Source: Solirubrobacteraceae bacterium
Lineage (GTDB): Bacteria; Actinomycetota; Thermoleophilia; Solirubrobacterales; Solirubrobacteraceae
NCBI GenBank assembly: GCA_017882455.1
Contig: JADGPL010000016.1
Span: 21,898-85,897 of the forward strand
Reading direction: 5' to 3'
DNA length: 64,000 bases
Shown here: in pieces, positions 17,616-27,673 of the stretch
How positions within the stretch are numbered: the first letter of the stretch is position 1
Layout: each line of letters opens with the position of its first letter
Position numbers and translations under genes: made by a program
The notes under the pieces: generated by a model
Databases searched by the model: none
Seen by the model: only the letters and a program-made list of their open reading frames with translations
What the model was told of the DNA's origin: nothing

Positions 17616-17698
17616 CGACGACCGGACGCTGAGCCGCAGGCCGGCGCTCGCGGGCGAGGGGCCTCGCGGGTGATGGACGTCGCGGGCGAGGGACACAG

Positions 17699-17728
17699 GT
17701 GGGGCGGCCACGGAGCCGGCCGCCCCAC
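17699..17728 (+). terminator. Perfect 11-bp hairpin between secreted-protein gene and cysK
   Basis: GTGGGGCGGCC (17699-17709) and GGCCGCCCCAC (17718-17728) pair perfectly around an 8-nt loop, followed by TATTGT. It probably terminates the upstream transcript; it ends 15 nt before the cysK ATG, so it could also act on cysK expression. Confidence 0.55.
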
Positions 17729-17734
17729 TATTGT
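17729..17734 (+). promoter_or_regulatory. Candidate -10 box of cysK
   Basis: TATTGT lies 9 nt before the cysK ATG and directly abuts the right arm of the hairpin. Confidence 0.3.
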
Positions 17735-17743
17735 CGTGCCTCT

Positions 17744-18688
17744 ATGCCCCGAATCCCGATCAACATTGCGGACTTCGTGGGGGACACCCCCTTGGTCGGT
17801 CTCCCGCGGATGCTGGAGGGCACGGCTGCGGCGGACGGCGGAGTGCAGCTGTTCGCCAAGCTCGAGGCCTTCAACCCCGGCGGAAGCGTCAAGGATCGCA
17901 TCGGGGTGGCCATGATCGAGGCGGCGGAGGCAGAGGGCAGGATCGAGCCGGGACGCACGACGATCGTGGAGGCCACGAGCGGCAACACGGGCATAGCGCT
18001 GGCGTTCGTGTGCGCGGCCAAGGGCTATGACCTCGTGCTGACGCTCCCGCAGGGGATGAGCCGCGAGCGCGAGAGCCTGCTGCGCCTGTATGGCGCGCGA
18101 GTGGACATCACGGAGTCGATGGGCGGCATGGGCGAGGCGGTGGCGGCCGCGCGCGCGATGGCGGAGCACGATGACGTGTTCCTCCCCGATCAGTTCTCCA
18201 ACCCCGCCAACCCCGAGGCCCACAGGCGCGCGACCGGCCCGGAGATAGCCAGGGCGCTGGAGAGCGACGTCGATGTGCTCGTGGCCGGGGTGGGGACGGG
18301 CGGCACCATCACCGGCGTGGGCGAGTACCTGCGCGAGCGCGTCAATCCGAAGCTGCGTGTGGTGGCGGTCGAGCCGCGCGGATCTGCTGTGCTCTCGGGC
18401 GGGCGTCCCGGGCCCCACCGCATCCAGGGCATAGGCGCCGGGTTCGTGCCACCGGTGCTCAACCGCGAGCTGATCGACGAGGTGATCCCGGTCAGCGACG
18501 ATGACGCGATCCACACGGCCTGGGAGTGCGCCAAACGGGTGGGCCTGCTCGCAGGGATCTCGTGTGGGGCGGCGATGTGGGCGGCGTTGCAGGTGGCCGA
18601 GCGTCCCGAGTCCAAGGGGAAGCGGATTGTCGTGATCATGCCCGACTCCGGCGAGCGCTACGTGAGCCAGGCCTTCTTCGCACCCTAG
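17744..18688 (+). CDS. cysK: Cysteine synthase A (O-acetylserine sulfhydrylase)
   Basis: PLP enzyme (fold-type II) that replaces the acetyl group of O-acetylserine with sulfide to give cysteine. The Schiff-base lysine is Lys50 in NPGGSVKDR, the substrate loop is EATSGNTGIA, and the phosphate-binding loop is GTGGTITG. The 314-aa length is typical. ATG 17744 is chosen because it gives the family N terminus (IADFVGDTPLVGL follows closely). cysE follows 21 nt after the stop, so the two enzymes of the CysE-CysK complex are adjacent. Confidence 0.95.
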   Translation: MPRIPINIADFVGDTPLVGLPRMLEGTAAADGGVQLFAKLEAFNPGGSVKDRIGVAMIEAAEAEGRIEPGRTTIVEATSGNTGIALAFVCAAKGYDLVLTLPQGMSRERESLLRLYGARVDITESMGGMGEAVAAARAMAEHDDVFLPDQFSNPANPEAHRRATGPEIARALESDVDVLVAGVGTGGTITGVGEYLRERVNPKLRVVAVEPRGSAVLSGGRPGPHRIQGIGAGFVPPVLNRELIDEVIPVSDDDAIHTAWECAKRVGLLAGISCGAAMWAALQVAERPESKGKRIVVIMPDSGERYVSQAFFAP

Positions 18689-18697
18689 CTCGAGCGC

Positions 18698-18703
18698 TAC
18701 GCT
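18698..18703 (+). promoter_or_regulatory. -10 box of cysE
   Basis: TACGCT lies exactly 6 nt before the cysE ATG, so cysE may have its own leaderless transcript besides read-through from cysK. Confidence 0.45.
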
Positions 18704-18709
18704 GTTGCC

Positions 18710-19450
18710 ATGGCCGGTTTCGATGCCTTTGCACGAGTCGCCAAAGAGGTTCGCCGCGACGTCCTGGCGGCCCGTGACCGGGATCCGGCGGCGCGGGGCG
18801 TGGGGCGGATCGAGATCCTCACGACCTGGCCCGGAATCCACGCGTTGCTGGCCTATCGCGTCGCTCATGCGCTCCAACAGGCGGGCATGCCGCTGCTGCC
18901 GCGCCTGATCTCGATGTTCACGCGCACGCTCACAGGCATCGAGATACATCCGTCGGCCCGGATCGGCGAAGGGCTGTTCATCGACCACGGCACCGGCGTG
19001 GTGATCGGCGAGACGGCCGACATCGGAAACGATGTGACCCTCTATCAGGGGGTGACGCTCGGGGGCACGGGCTTCGCCACGGGCAAGCGCCACCCCACGG
19101 TGCAGGACAACGTGACGATCGGCTCGGGCGCCAAGCTGCTGGGCCCGATCACCGTCGGGCACGGCGCCAAGATCGGCGCGAACAGCGTGGTCATCACGGA
19201 CGTGCCGCCCAACTCGACCGTGGTGGGCAATCCCGGGCACCCGGTGCGCGTGGACGGGCGCCGCGTGGAGGGCCCGGACGCCGACTGGATCCACCTGCCC
19301 GACCCGATCGCAGAGGCGATCCAGGCGCTCTCCAGCCGCATCGTCACGCTCGAACGGATGCTGGCAGAGCAAGCCGATGGCGACGCCCAGCCACTGGCTG
19401 AGGTCCGGCCGCTGCGCACCGTCAAGGGCCCCAACCCGGCGGGGGGTTAG
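18710..19450 (+). CDS. cysE: Serine O-acetyltransferase
   Basis: CysE acetylates serine with acetyl-CoA, the committed step to cysteine, and is usually feedback-inhibited by cysteine. It has the N-terminal helical part (DAFARVAKEVRRDVLAARDRDPAARG), then a left-handed beta helix of hexapeptide repeats (IHPSARIGEGLFIDHGTGVVIGE ... IGANSVVITDVPPNSTVVGNPG). The 246-aa length is that of the short actinobacterial/plant-like form with an extra C-terminal helix. Serine for it is made by serA/serC at 51-54 kb. Confidence 0.94.
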   Translation: MAGFDAFARVAKEVRRDVLAARDRDPAARGVGRIEILTTWPGIHALLAYRVAHALQQAGMPLLPRLISMFTRTLTGIEIHPSARIGEGLFIDHGTGVVIGETADIGNDVTLYQGVTLGGTGFATGKRHPTVQDNVTIGSGAKLLGPITVGHGAKIGANSVVITDVPPNSTVVGNPGHPVRVDGRRVEGPDADWIHLPDPIAEAIQALSSRIVTLERMLAEQADGDAQPLAEVRPLRTVKGPNPAGG

Positions 19451-19734
19451 GCAACGATGGGCCTGAGCCGCAATCTCTGGCCGGGACGCAACTCCTGGGT
19501 CTCTGGACCACGAGGGAGAGAGTCCCGCGAGTCTCGCCATGCCCGGCGCTCTCGGCGCGAGGCCACGATACGTCGAAGCAGGCTCTTCCACCGCGCTCTG
19601 GGACGCGTCAAGGGCCTGCTGGCACGGGCGACCGGTGGGCCGTAGCGCGCGAAAGAAGCAGCCTCGCTGACCCAGGTCTCCGCTCAGGTCTGGCCGCTGG
19701 AGCGCATCGTCAAGAGGGCAGGTCTGGCCGGAGG

Positions 19735-19971
19735 CTAGCGGTATGGATCGAATACGCGACCGATGTCAGCGCGCATGGCGGCGGCGTCGACTGCAGGAAG
19801 CACGCGGTGTCGCGCGCGGAGCACCTCACCGGGCCCTGGGCGGCGCGATACCGCTCGTAGCTCGGCCACGGGCTTCCCGAAGCGTGTGATCGTTATCGGC
19901 TCTCCATCTGCTGCCCGAGTGACGATGCCTTCGGTGTCGTCGCATAGGTCCTTGATGCTGACAATTGTCAT
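19735..19971 (-). CDS. Phd/YefM-type antitoxin without adjacent toxin
   Basis: A 78-aa protein beginning MTIVSIKDLCDDTEGIVTRAADGEPITITRFGKPVAEL, the Phd/YefM antitoxin fold (DNA-binding N half). The C-terminal part (RARHRVLPAVDAAAMRADIGRVFDPYR) looks like a toxin-binding tail. No PIN or RelE toxin follows: only 284 nt separate it from cysE and no matching ORF is present. ATG 19971 is chosen over upstream in-frame starts because TATCCT lies 6 nt before it. Either an orphan antitoxin left after toxin loss or one that acts with a distant toxin. Confidence 0.75.
   Translation of the reverse strand: MTIVSIKDLCDDTEGIVTRAADGEPITITRFGKPVAELRAVSRRPGPGEVLRARHRVLPAVDAAAMRADIGRVFDPYR
19959..19970. promoter_or_regulatory. 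Perfect 12-bp palindrome at the antitoxin start
   Basis: TGACAATTGTCA is a perfect palindrome covering the first antitoxin codons (complement strand), next to CCTGTCAGG at 19972-19980. A likely autoregulatory operator: Phd/YefM proteins bind short palindromes overlapping their own promoters. Confidence 0.5.
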
Positions 19972-19977
19972 CCTGTC

Positions 19978-19983
19978 AGGATA
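19978..19983 (-). promoter_or_regulatory. -10 box of the orphan antitoxin
   Basis: TATCCT on the minus strand with exactly 6 nt to the ATG at 19971, the same spacing as other leaderless starts in the window. Confidence 0.5.
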
Positions 19984-20084
19984 CTCAGACGGTGGAGAGT
20001 GCCGCGAGGTGCGAGTCCGGATGGGGATCGCCCAGCTCCGCACTGACCACAATGCGGAGCCCGTTGGCCCTCCGGTCGCGCATC

Positions 20085-20090
20085 TATGCT
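20085..20090 (+). promoter_or_regulatory. -10 box of the UvrD/PcrA gene
   Basis: TATGCT lies exactly 6 nt before the GTG at 20097 and decides the start among several in-frame candidates. Confidence 0.5.
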
Positions 20091-20096
20091 GGACAG

Positions 20097-22451
<2,355 letters not shown>

Positions 22452-22481
22452 GCGAAGGCGGGCCTTTCCGGCCCCAACCCA

Positions 22482-22487
22482 TAGCAT
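22482..22487 (+). promoter_or_regulatory. -10 box of folD
   Basis: TAGCAT lies 7 nt before the folD ATG; no ribosome-binding site is present. Confidence 0.5.
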
Positions 22488-22494
22488 CTGAGCC

Positions 22495-23406
22495 ATGAGC
22501 GCCACCCTGATCGACGGCAAGGCGATCGCCGCACGCGTCCGCGCCGAGGTGGCGAGCGAGGTCGAGGCCTTCACCGCGCACACCGGCCGTGCGCCGGGCC
22601 TGGCAACGGTGCTCGTCGGCGATGACCCCGCCTCGGCCGTGTACGTGGGCGGCAAGCAGCGCGCGTGCCTGGAGGTGGGGATGGTGCCCTTCGACCGGCG
22701 CCTGCCCGCGGACTCCTCATTCGAGGACGTGGCCGCCGAGCTCGAGAGCCTGGGCGCGGACAGCGCCGTCAGCGGCATCCTGCTGCAGCTGCCCGTGCCG
22801 GCGCACCTCGACGGCCCCGCCCTCACAGCCCTGATCTCGCCGGACAAGGACGTCGACGGGCTCACACCAGTCAACGCCGGGCTGCTCGCGCTCGGTCGCC
22901 CGGGGCTGCGTCCGTGCACACCCTCGGGCGTCCTCGAGCTGCTGGCCGAGACTGGCGTCGAGCTCGAAGGAGCGGAGGCCGTGGTGGTCGGGCGCTCCAA
23001 CCTGTTCGGCAAGCCGATGGCCCAGCTGCTGCTCGCCGAGAACGCAACCGTGACCGTCTGCCACTCGCGCACCCGCGACCTGCGCGAGGTCTGTGCACGC
23101 GCGGACGTGCTGATCGCGGCGGTCGGGCGCCCGCGGCTGATCGAGCGCGACTTCATCAAGCCGGGCGCCGTCGTGATCGACGTCGGCATGAACCGGCTCA
23201 CCCCCGAGCAGGCGGGAAACAAGAGCGGACTCGTCGGCGACGTCGACTTCGCCGCCGCTGTCGAGGTCGCCTCGGCGATCACGCCGGTCCCGGGCGGCGT
23301 CGGGCCGATGACGATCGCCTTCCTGTTGCGCAACACGCTGCAGGCCGCCCGCTACCAGTCCGAGCTCGAGACGATGTTCGCCGAAGTCCAGAAGGAGATG
23401 CGATGA
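22495..23406 (+). CDS. folD: Methylenetetrahydrofolate dehydrogenase / methenyltetrahydrofolate cyclohydrolase
   Basis: Bifunctional one-carbon enzyme interconverting 5,10-methylene-, methenyl- and 10-formyl-tetrahydrofolate. Family motifs: VGDDPASAVYVGGKQRAC (with the catalytic Tyr and Lys), GILLQLPVPAHLD, DKDVDGLTPVNAG, VVVGRSNLFGKPMAQLL (NADP site) and TPVPGGVGPMTIAFL. Length 303 aa. The stop overlaps the next ATG (ATGA), coupling it to a small membrane protein. Confidence 0.95.
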   Translation: MSATLIDGKAIAARVRAEVASEVEAFTAHTGRAPGLATVLVGDDPASAVYVGGKQRACLEVGMVPFDRRLPADSSFEDVAAELESLGADSAVSGILLQLPVPAHLDGPALTALISPDKDVDGLTPVNAGLLALGRPGLRPCTPSGVLELLAETGVELEGAEAVVVGRSNLFGKPMAQLLLAENATVTVCHSRTRDLREVCARADVLIAAVGRPRLIERDFIKPGAVVIDVGMNRLTPEQAGNKSGLVGDVDFAAAVEVASAITPVPGGVGPMTIAFLLRNTLQAARYQSELETMFAEVQKEMR

Positions 23407-23840
23407 ACCTCAGACAGCTGCGAGCAGGCGAGCTGCTCGGCCTCGCGGGTGCCGTGTGCGTGGTCGTGTCGCTGTTCGTCCCCTACTACGACAGCCCGAT
23501 CGGGCACCTGAGCGCCTGGAACACGTTCGGCCCGGGGGTGGCCCTGATGCTGGCGGCCGTGTGCGCGGCGCTGGCGATGGTCGTGAGCGCCGTCACCGAG
23601 CGCAGTCCGGCGCTGCCCGTGGCCACGGCCGTCTGGTGCGTCGCCCTCGGGCTCGCCGGCACGATCGCGGCGGTGGTGCGCTTCGTCGAGCGCCCCGACA
23701 ACGCCAGCTCGCTCGCGATCGGGGGATGGCTGGGGCTCGTCGGGGCGCTCGGCATCCTCGTGGGCGCCTGGCAGGTGCTGCGCGACGAACGCCCCTCGCT
23801 GTACGAGCCGGCCACCCCCGAGGTTCGCCCGAGGCCATAG
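23403..23840 (+). CDS. Small four-helix membrane protein
   Basis: A 145-aa protein with four hydrophobic segments (about residues 10-27, 40-62, 70-92 and 105-123) and a short charged C-terminal tail. The first loop contains FVPYYDSPIGHLSAWNTFGPG, a layout common in small actinobacterial membrane proteins of unknown function. It overlaps folD by 4 nt, so it is made from the folD transcript. I cannot assign a function. Confidence 0.75.
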   Translation: MNLRQLRAGELLGLAGAVCVVVSLFVPYYDSPIGHLSAWNTFGPGVALMLAAVCAALAMVVSAVTERSPALPVATAVWCVALGLAGTIAAVVRFVERPDNASSLAIGGWLGLVGALGILVGAWQVLRDERPSLYEPATPEVRPRP

Positions 23841-23881
23841 CCGCCGCCCTGCGCCTGGGCGCATCTCGGCGGCTGCACCTT

Positions 23882-23909
23882 GGCGCCCGCGGTCGCCGCT
23901 GCGGGCGCC
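23882..23909 (+). terminator. 9-bp GC hairpin terminating the folD operon
   Basis: GGCGCCCGC (23882-23890) and GCGGGCGCC (23901-23909) form a perfect stem with a 10-nt loop, just before the gatC promoter box. No U tract follows. Confidence 0.5.
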
Positions 23910-23913
23910 CCCC

Positions 23914-23919
23914 TAGAAT
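23914..23919 (+). promoter_or_regulatory. -10 box of gatCAB
   Basis: TAGAAT lies 8 nt before the gatC GTG and directly follows the hairpin, marking the operon start. Confidence 0.5.
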
Positions 23920-23927
23920 GCGCCACT

Positions 23928-24212
23928 GTGATCGCACGCGATGAGGTTCTCCACGTTGCCCGCCTGGCGCGTCTGGCGTTGAGCGACGAGGAGATCGAGC
24001 CGATGGCGCGCGAGCTCTCGGCCGTGCTCGACCACATTGCGAAGATCGGCGAGCTCGACCTCGACGAGGTGGCGCCCACCTCCCATGTGGTCGAGGTCAC
24101 GGGCGCTCTGCGTCCCGACGAGCCGCGCCCGTGCCTCCCCCGCGAGGTCGCGCTCGCGCAGGCTCCAGCCACGAGCGACGACGGCTTCCTGGTCCCAAGC
24201 CCACAGGCATGA
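23928..24212 (+). CDS. gatC: Asp-tRNA(Asn)/Glu-tRNA(Gln) amidotransferase subunit C
   Basis: GatC (94 aa) is the belt-like subunit holding GatA to GatB. It starts VIARDEVLHVARLARLALSDEEI and ends RPDEPRPCLPREVALAQAPATSDDGFLVP, both typical. The GTG start at 23928 is preferred because it gives the family N terminus and follows a TAGAAT box; the frame is open further upstream. The stop overlaps the gatA ATG (ATGA). Confidence 0.94.
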   Translation: MIARDEVLHVARLARLALSDEEIEPMARELSAVLDHIAKIGELDLDEVAPTSHVVEVTGALRPDEPRPCLPREVALAQAPATSDDGFLVPSPQA

Positions 24213-25672
24213 GCGCGACCGACATCCTCGAGCTGACGGCCTCCGCGGCGGCCGCCGAGATCGCCGCGGGCTCGCTGTCTGCCGCTGAGCTCTTCGACGT
24301 CTATCAGGAGCGCGCAGCCGCTGACCGCGCGGCGGGCGATCACGGCCTGAACTGCTTCACCTGGGTCGCCGAGAGCGCTCCCGAGGCTGTCGTCGCGGAC
24401 AAGACCGCCGGCAACGGGGCGCGCCCGCTCGCCGGCGTGCCGCTGGCGGTCAAGGACCTGTTCTGCACCGAGGGCGTGCCCAGCCAGTCCGGCTCGCGCA
24501 TCCTCGAGGGCTATCTGCCTCCCTACACCGCCAGCGCGGTCTCGCGCCTGAGCGCCGCCGGGGCCAGCCTGCTGGCCAAGACCAACCAGGACGAGTTCGC
24601 GATGGGCTCCTCGAATGAGAACTCGGCCTACGGCCCCGTGCGCAACCCCTGGGACCGCTCACGGGTGCCAGGCGGCTCCTCCGGCGGGAGCGCCGCCGCG
24701 GTGGCGGCCGGGCTCGCCCCCTGGGCGCTGGGGACCGACACCGGTGGCTCGATCCGCCAGCCGGCCGCTCTGTGTGGAATCGTCGGGCTGAAACCCACCT
24801 ATGGGGCGGTCTCGCGCTACGGGATGATCGCCTTCGCCTCCTCGCTCGATCAGGCCGGCCCGCTGACGCGCGACGTGGGCGACGCGGCGCTCCTGCTGCG
24901 CGAGATGGTCGGCCGGGACGAGCGCGATGCCACCTCTCTGCAGTTTCCCCATCCGATCGAGCTGCCCACGGCCGAGCGCCTCGACGGCGTCACCTTCGGC
25001 GTCCCCGAGGAGCTCACGGGGGAGGGGATCGAAGCGGGGGTGCTCGAGTCCTTCCACGCCGCCCTCGATCGCGCGCGGGACCTCGGCGCGCAGGTGCGCG
25101 AGGTGCACCTGGCCCACGCGCCGCATGCGCTCTCGGCCTACTACGTGATCGCTCCGGCCGAGGCCTCCTCCAACCTGGCGCGCTTCGACGGCGTGCGCTA
25201 CGGCTACCGCGCCGAGGAGCCACGCGACCTGCTCGACATGTACACCCGCACGCGCCACGACGGCTTCGGGGCCGAGGTCAGGCGGCGGATCATGCTCGGC
25301 ACCTATGCCTTGTCCTCGGGCTACTACGACGCCTACTACGGTCGCGCCCAGCGCGTGCGCACCAAGATCTCCGAGGACTTCCGCACGGCCTTCGCCGCGG
25401 TCGACTTCATCCTCACCCCGACCGCTCCCACGGTGGCCTTCGGTCTCGGCGAGAAGACCGGGGACCCGCTGTCGATGTACCTCAGCGACTACTGCACCGT
25501 GCCGATGTCCCTGGCCGGCATCCCCGCGATCTCGATCCCCTGCGGGCTCAGCCGCGGCCTGCCCGTCGGGCTGCAGGTCGCGGGCTCTGCATTCAGCGAG
25601 AACCGCCTACTCGACGTCGCCCACGCGCTCGAGGGCGCACTCGCCTTCGACGGGAGCCCCGCCCGTGTCTGA
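24209..25672 (+). CDS. gatA: Asp-tRNA(Asn)/Glu-tRNA(Gln) amidotransferase subunit A
   Basis: The amidase subunit, which releases ammonia from glutamine for GatB. The Ser-cisSer-Lys triad of the amidase signature family is visible: Lys82 (PLAVKDLF), Ser157 (PGGSSGGSAAA) and Ser181 (GTDTGGSIRQPA). Length 487 aa. The start ATG 24209 overlaps the gatC stop; upstream in-frame codons run into gatC. The 3' end overlaps gatB by 8 nt. Confidence 0.96.
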   Translation: MSATDILELTASAAAAEIAAGSLSAAELFDVYQERAAADRAAGDHGLNCFTWVAESAPEAVVADKTAGNGARPLAGVPLAVKDLFCTEGVPSQSGSRILEGYLPPYTASAVSRLSAAGASLLAKTNQDEFAMGSSNENSAYGPVRNPWDRSRVPGGSSGGSAAAVAAGLAPWALGTDTGGSIRQPAALCGIVGLKPTYGAVSRYGMIAFASSLDQAGPLTRDVGDAALLLREMVGRDERDATSLQFPHPIELPTAERLDGVTFGVPEELTGEGIEAGVLESFHAALDRARDLGAQVREVHLAHAPHALSAYYVIAPAEASSNLARFDGVRYGYRAEEPRDLLDMYTRTRHDGFGAEVRRRIMLGTYALSSGYYDAYYGRAQRVRTKISEDFRTAFAAVDFILTPTAPTVAFGLGEKTGDPLSMYLSDYCTVPMSLAGIPAISIPCGLSRGLPVGLQVAGSAFSENRLLDVAHALEGALAFDGSPARV

Positions 25673-27152
25673 CACTGCGAACGCATCCTCGACCGAGACC
25701 CCCGCCGGCGGCCCTCCCGGCGCCCTGGAAGCCGTCATCGGCCTGGAGATCCACGTGCAGCTCGCCACCCGCACGAAGATGTTCTGCGGCTGTGAGCTGT
25801 CCTTTGGCGAGCCGCCCAACACGCGCACCTGCCCGGTGTGTCTGGGCCTGCCGGGGAGCCTGCCCGTGGCCAACGCGCGGGCGGTGCACTTCGGGCTGAT
25901 GATCGGCCTGGCGCTCGGCTCCGAGCTCGCGCCGCGCTCGATCTTCCATCGCAAGAACTACTTCTATCCGGACCTGCCCAAGGGCTATCAGATCTCCCAG
26001 TACGACGAGCCCCTGTGTCTCGGCGGCTCGCTCGGGGAGGTGCGCATCCATCGCGTGCACCTGGAGGAGGACGCGGCCAAGCTGATCCACGTGGGGGCCA
26101 GCGGGCGCATCCACGGCTCGGACGCCTCGATCGTGGACTTCAACCGCGGCGGCACCCCGCTGGCGGAGATCGTGACCGAGCCAGACCTGCGCACGCCCGA
26201 GCAGGCGAGCGAGTGGCTGCGGCTGTTGCGCACCACCCTGCGCCAGCTCGGCGTGAGCGACGTGAACATGGAGGAGGGCTCGCTGCGCTGTGACGCCAAC
26301 ATCTCGCTGCGCCCGGCCGGGGCGAGCGAGCTGGGCGTCAAGACGGAGCTCAAGAACATGAACTCCTTCCGCTTCATCGAGCGCGGGATCAGAGCCGAGA
26401 TCGCCCGCCAGGAGAAGCTGATCCTGGGTGGCGGCACGGTCGTCCAGGAGACGCTCCACTTCGATCCGGGCTCCGGCGCGATCACCTCGCTGCGCTCCAA
26501 GGAGGAGGCCCACGACTACCGCTACTTTCCCGAGCCGGACCTGCTCCCGGTGAGGATCGAGCAGGCGATGATCGACGCGGCCAGCGCGGACATGACCGAG
26601 CTGCCAGCCGCTCGCGCCGAGCGCCTGCGCGTCGAGGTGGGCCTCAGCGCTGAGAGCGCCCGGCTGTTGGCCTTCCGGGGCGAGCTCGGCGACTATTTCG
26701 AGGCGGCGCTCGCGGCCACGGCCGATCCCGCGGCTCCGGCCCAGGTCCTCGCCAACTGGGTCACCGGCGAGCTCGTCTCACGCCTGGGCGAGGGGGAGGA
26801 CCCGGCCAGCTCGAGGGTGCGCCCCGAGGCGATCTCGGCGCTCGTGGGCCTGGTGGCGGAGAAGCACGTGAGCGTGGGAGCGGGCCGCCAGGTGCTCGAC
26901 CGGCTCGTCGCCGATGGGGGAGACCCCGAGGCGATCGTCGCCGCCGAGGGTCTCGCGGCGATGGACGGCGGTGACGAGCTCGCGGGAATCGTGGCGGCGG
27001 CGCTCGAGGCCAACGCCGATGCGGCCACCCGGGTTCGGGAGGGAAACCCCAAGGCGGTCGGGCCGATCGTCGGCTATGTGATGCGCGAGACCAAGGGTCG
27101 TGCCGACGGGACCGAGGTCTCGCGCCTGATCCACGAGCAGCTCGGGATCTGA
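25665..27152 (+). CDS. gatB: Asp-tRNA(Asn)/Glu-tRNA(Gln) amidotransferase subunit B
   Basis: The kinase/transamidase subunit that activates and amidates mischarged Glu-tRNA(Gln) or Asp-tRNA(Asn). Motifs: VIGLEIHVQLATRTKMFCGC, CPVCLGLPGSLPVAN, RKNYFYPDLPKGYQISQYD, and the C-terminal tail domain (NPKAVGPIVGYVMRETKGRADG). The GTG at 25665 gives 495 aa with a short Ala/Thr/Pro-rich N-terminal extension before the conserved part. It completes gatCAB. Confidence 0.96.
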   Translation: MSDTANASSTETPAGGPPGALEAVIGLEIHVQLATRTKMFCGCELSFGEPPNTRTCPVCLGLPGSLPVANARAVHFGLMIGLALGSELAPRSIFHRKNYFYPDLPKGYQISQYDEPLCLGGSLGEVRIHRVHLEEDAAKLIHVGASGRIHGSDASIVDFNRGGTPLAEIVTEPDLRTPEQASEWLRLLRTTLRQLGVSDVNMEEGSLRCDANISLRPAGASELGVKTELKNMNSFRFIERGIRAEIARQEKLILGGGTVVQETLHFDPGSGAITSLRSKEEAHDYRYFPEPDLLPVRIEQAMIDAASADMTELPAARAERLRVEVGLSAESARLLAFRGELGDYFEAALAATADPAAPAQVLANWVTGELVSRLGEGEDPASSRVRPEAISALVGLVAEKHVSVGAGRQVLDRLVADGGDPEAIVAAEGLAAMDGGDELAGIVAAALEANADAATRVREGNPKAVGPIVGYVMRETKGRADGTEVSRLIHEQLGI

Positions 27153-27174
27153 GGCCGCGCAGCCACGCCCGGGT

Positions 27175-27474
27175 CTAGCGGCCAAGAAAGGGATTTTGCC
27201 CATCGTGACATCGCTCGGCAACGATGTCGTCCCAGTCTTTCTCAGCTAGCGGGCAGTCGATCAGTTCCCAGAACTCTCCGAGTCGCAAGCAGAGTTGTTT
27301 TCCCATGAGCGCCCCCAACCCGTCGTTGATCTCGCGAGCGTTGTGGGAGATCCTCGTCACGAGCGTGGTAACGCCGCCCACCTGCTTTCGGAACATGTGG
27401 TGGTGCTTCTCGTCGCGCTCCATGCCCTTCGCTTCGAGGGCTGACGCGACCGTAGTCGCCCGTCGAATCGCCAT
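27175..27474 (-). CDS. HicA-like small protein (putative toxin-type dsRBD fold)
   Basis: A 99-aa protein. Residues ~8-60 (ALEAKGMERDEKHHHMFRKQ ... LVTRISHNAREINDGLGALMGKQL) follow the pattern of HicA-like proteins: a G-x-x-R turn, a His-rich catalytic-strand motif (KHHHMF), a T-R-I-SH strand and a helix ending KQL. The C-terminal ~35 residues (EFWELIDCPLAEKDWDDIVAERC) are an extra helical part not present in classic HicA. It starts 4 nt after the end of the DUF3467-frame coding, so the two form an operon. Toxin activity is a guess. Moderate certainty that the gene is real. Confidence 0.65.
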   Translation of the reverse strand: MAIRRATTVASALEAKGMERDEKHHHMFRKQVGGVTTLVTRISHNAREINDGLGALMGKQLCLRLGEFWELIDCPLAEKDWDDIVAERCHDGQNPFLGR

Positions 27475-27478
27475 CCGG

Positions 27479-27673
27479 CTATCGACGCTGCAGGTACCTG
27501 AGCTGCTCTTCGAGTGCAGGCGAGAGGCTCTCTTGCGCTTCGAGTACCTCTCGGTGCTCCTTTTGCGCCCGCGCGAGATCCTGCACGGCGTCGATTGGCG
27601 CGCTTCCGGTGCCGAAGATCCCGGTGACCGGATCAGAGACGGTAAAGAGCAGGCCGCCCTCCGAGATTTTGGT
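27479..27673 (-). pseudogene. Frameshifted C-terminal part of the DUF3467 gene
   Basis: In the frame shifted by one relative to the DUF3467 ORF, 64 codons are open after a TAA at 27676-27674 and end with TAG only 4 nt before the ATG of the HicA-like gene. The product (ISEGGLLFTVSDPVTGIFG ... LARAQKEHREVLEAQESLSP) has a coding-like composition with a helical C terminus, yet no ATG, GTG or TTG that would make it a sensible separate gene (the one GTG would give 35 residues). The simplest reading is that the DUF3467 protein once continued here and a single-base change near AAC-CAA-AAT broke the frame; programmed frameshifting or a sequencing error are alternatives. Confidence 0.5.

Noticed and set aside
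17585-19591. 668-codon open frame on the minus strand opposite cysK and cysE
   Set aside because: Antisense shadow of two well-identified genes.
19457-19645. 62-codon ORF just after cysE
   Set aside because: Arg/Ser-rich, no ribosome-binding site or promoter box, no recognisable pattern; probably noise. The rest of the gap to 19734 holds only a 12-bp direct repeat (CAGGTCTGGCCG).
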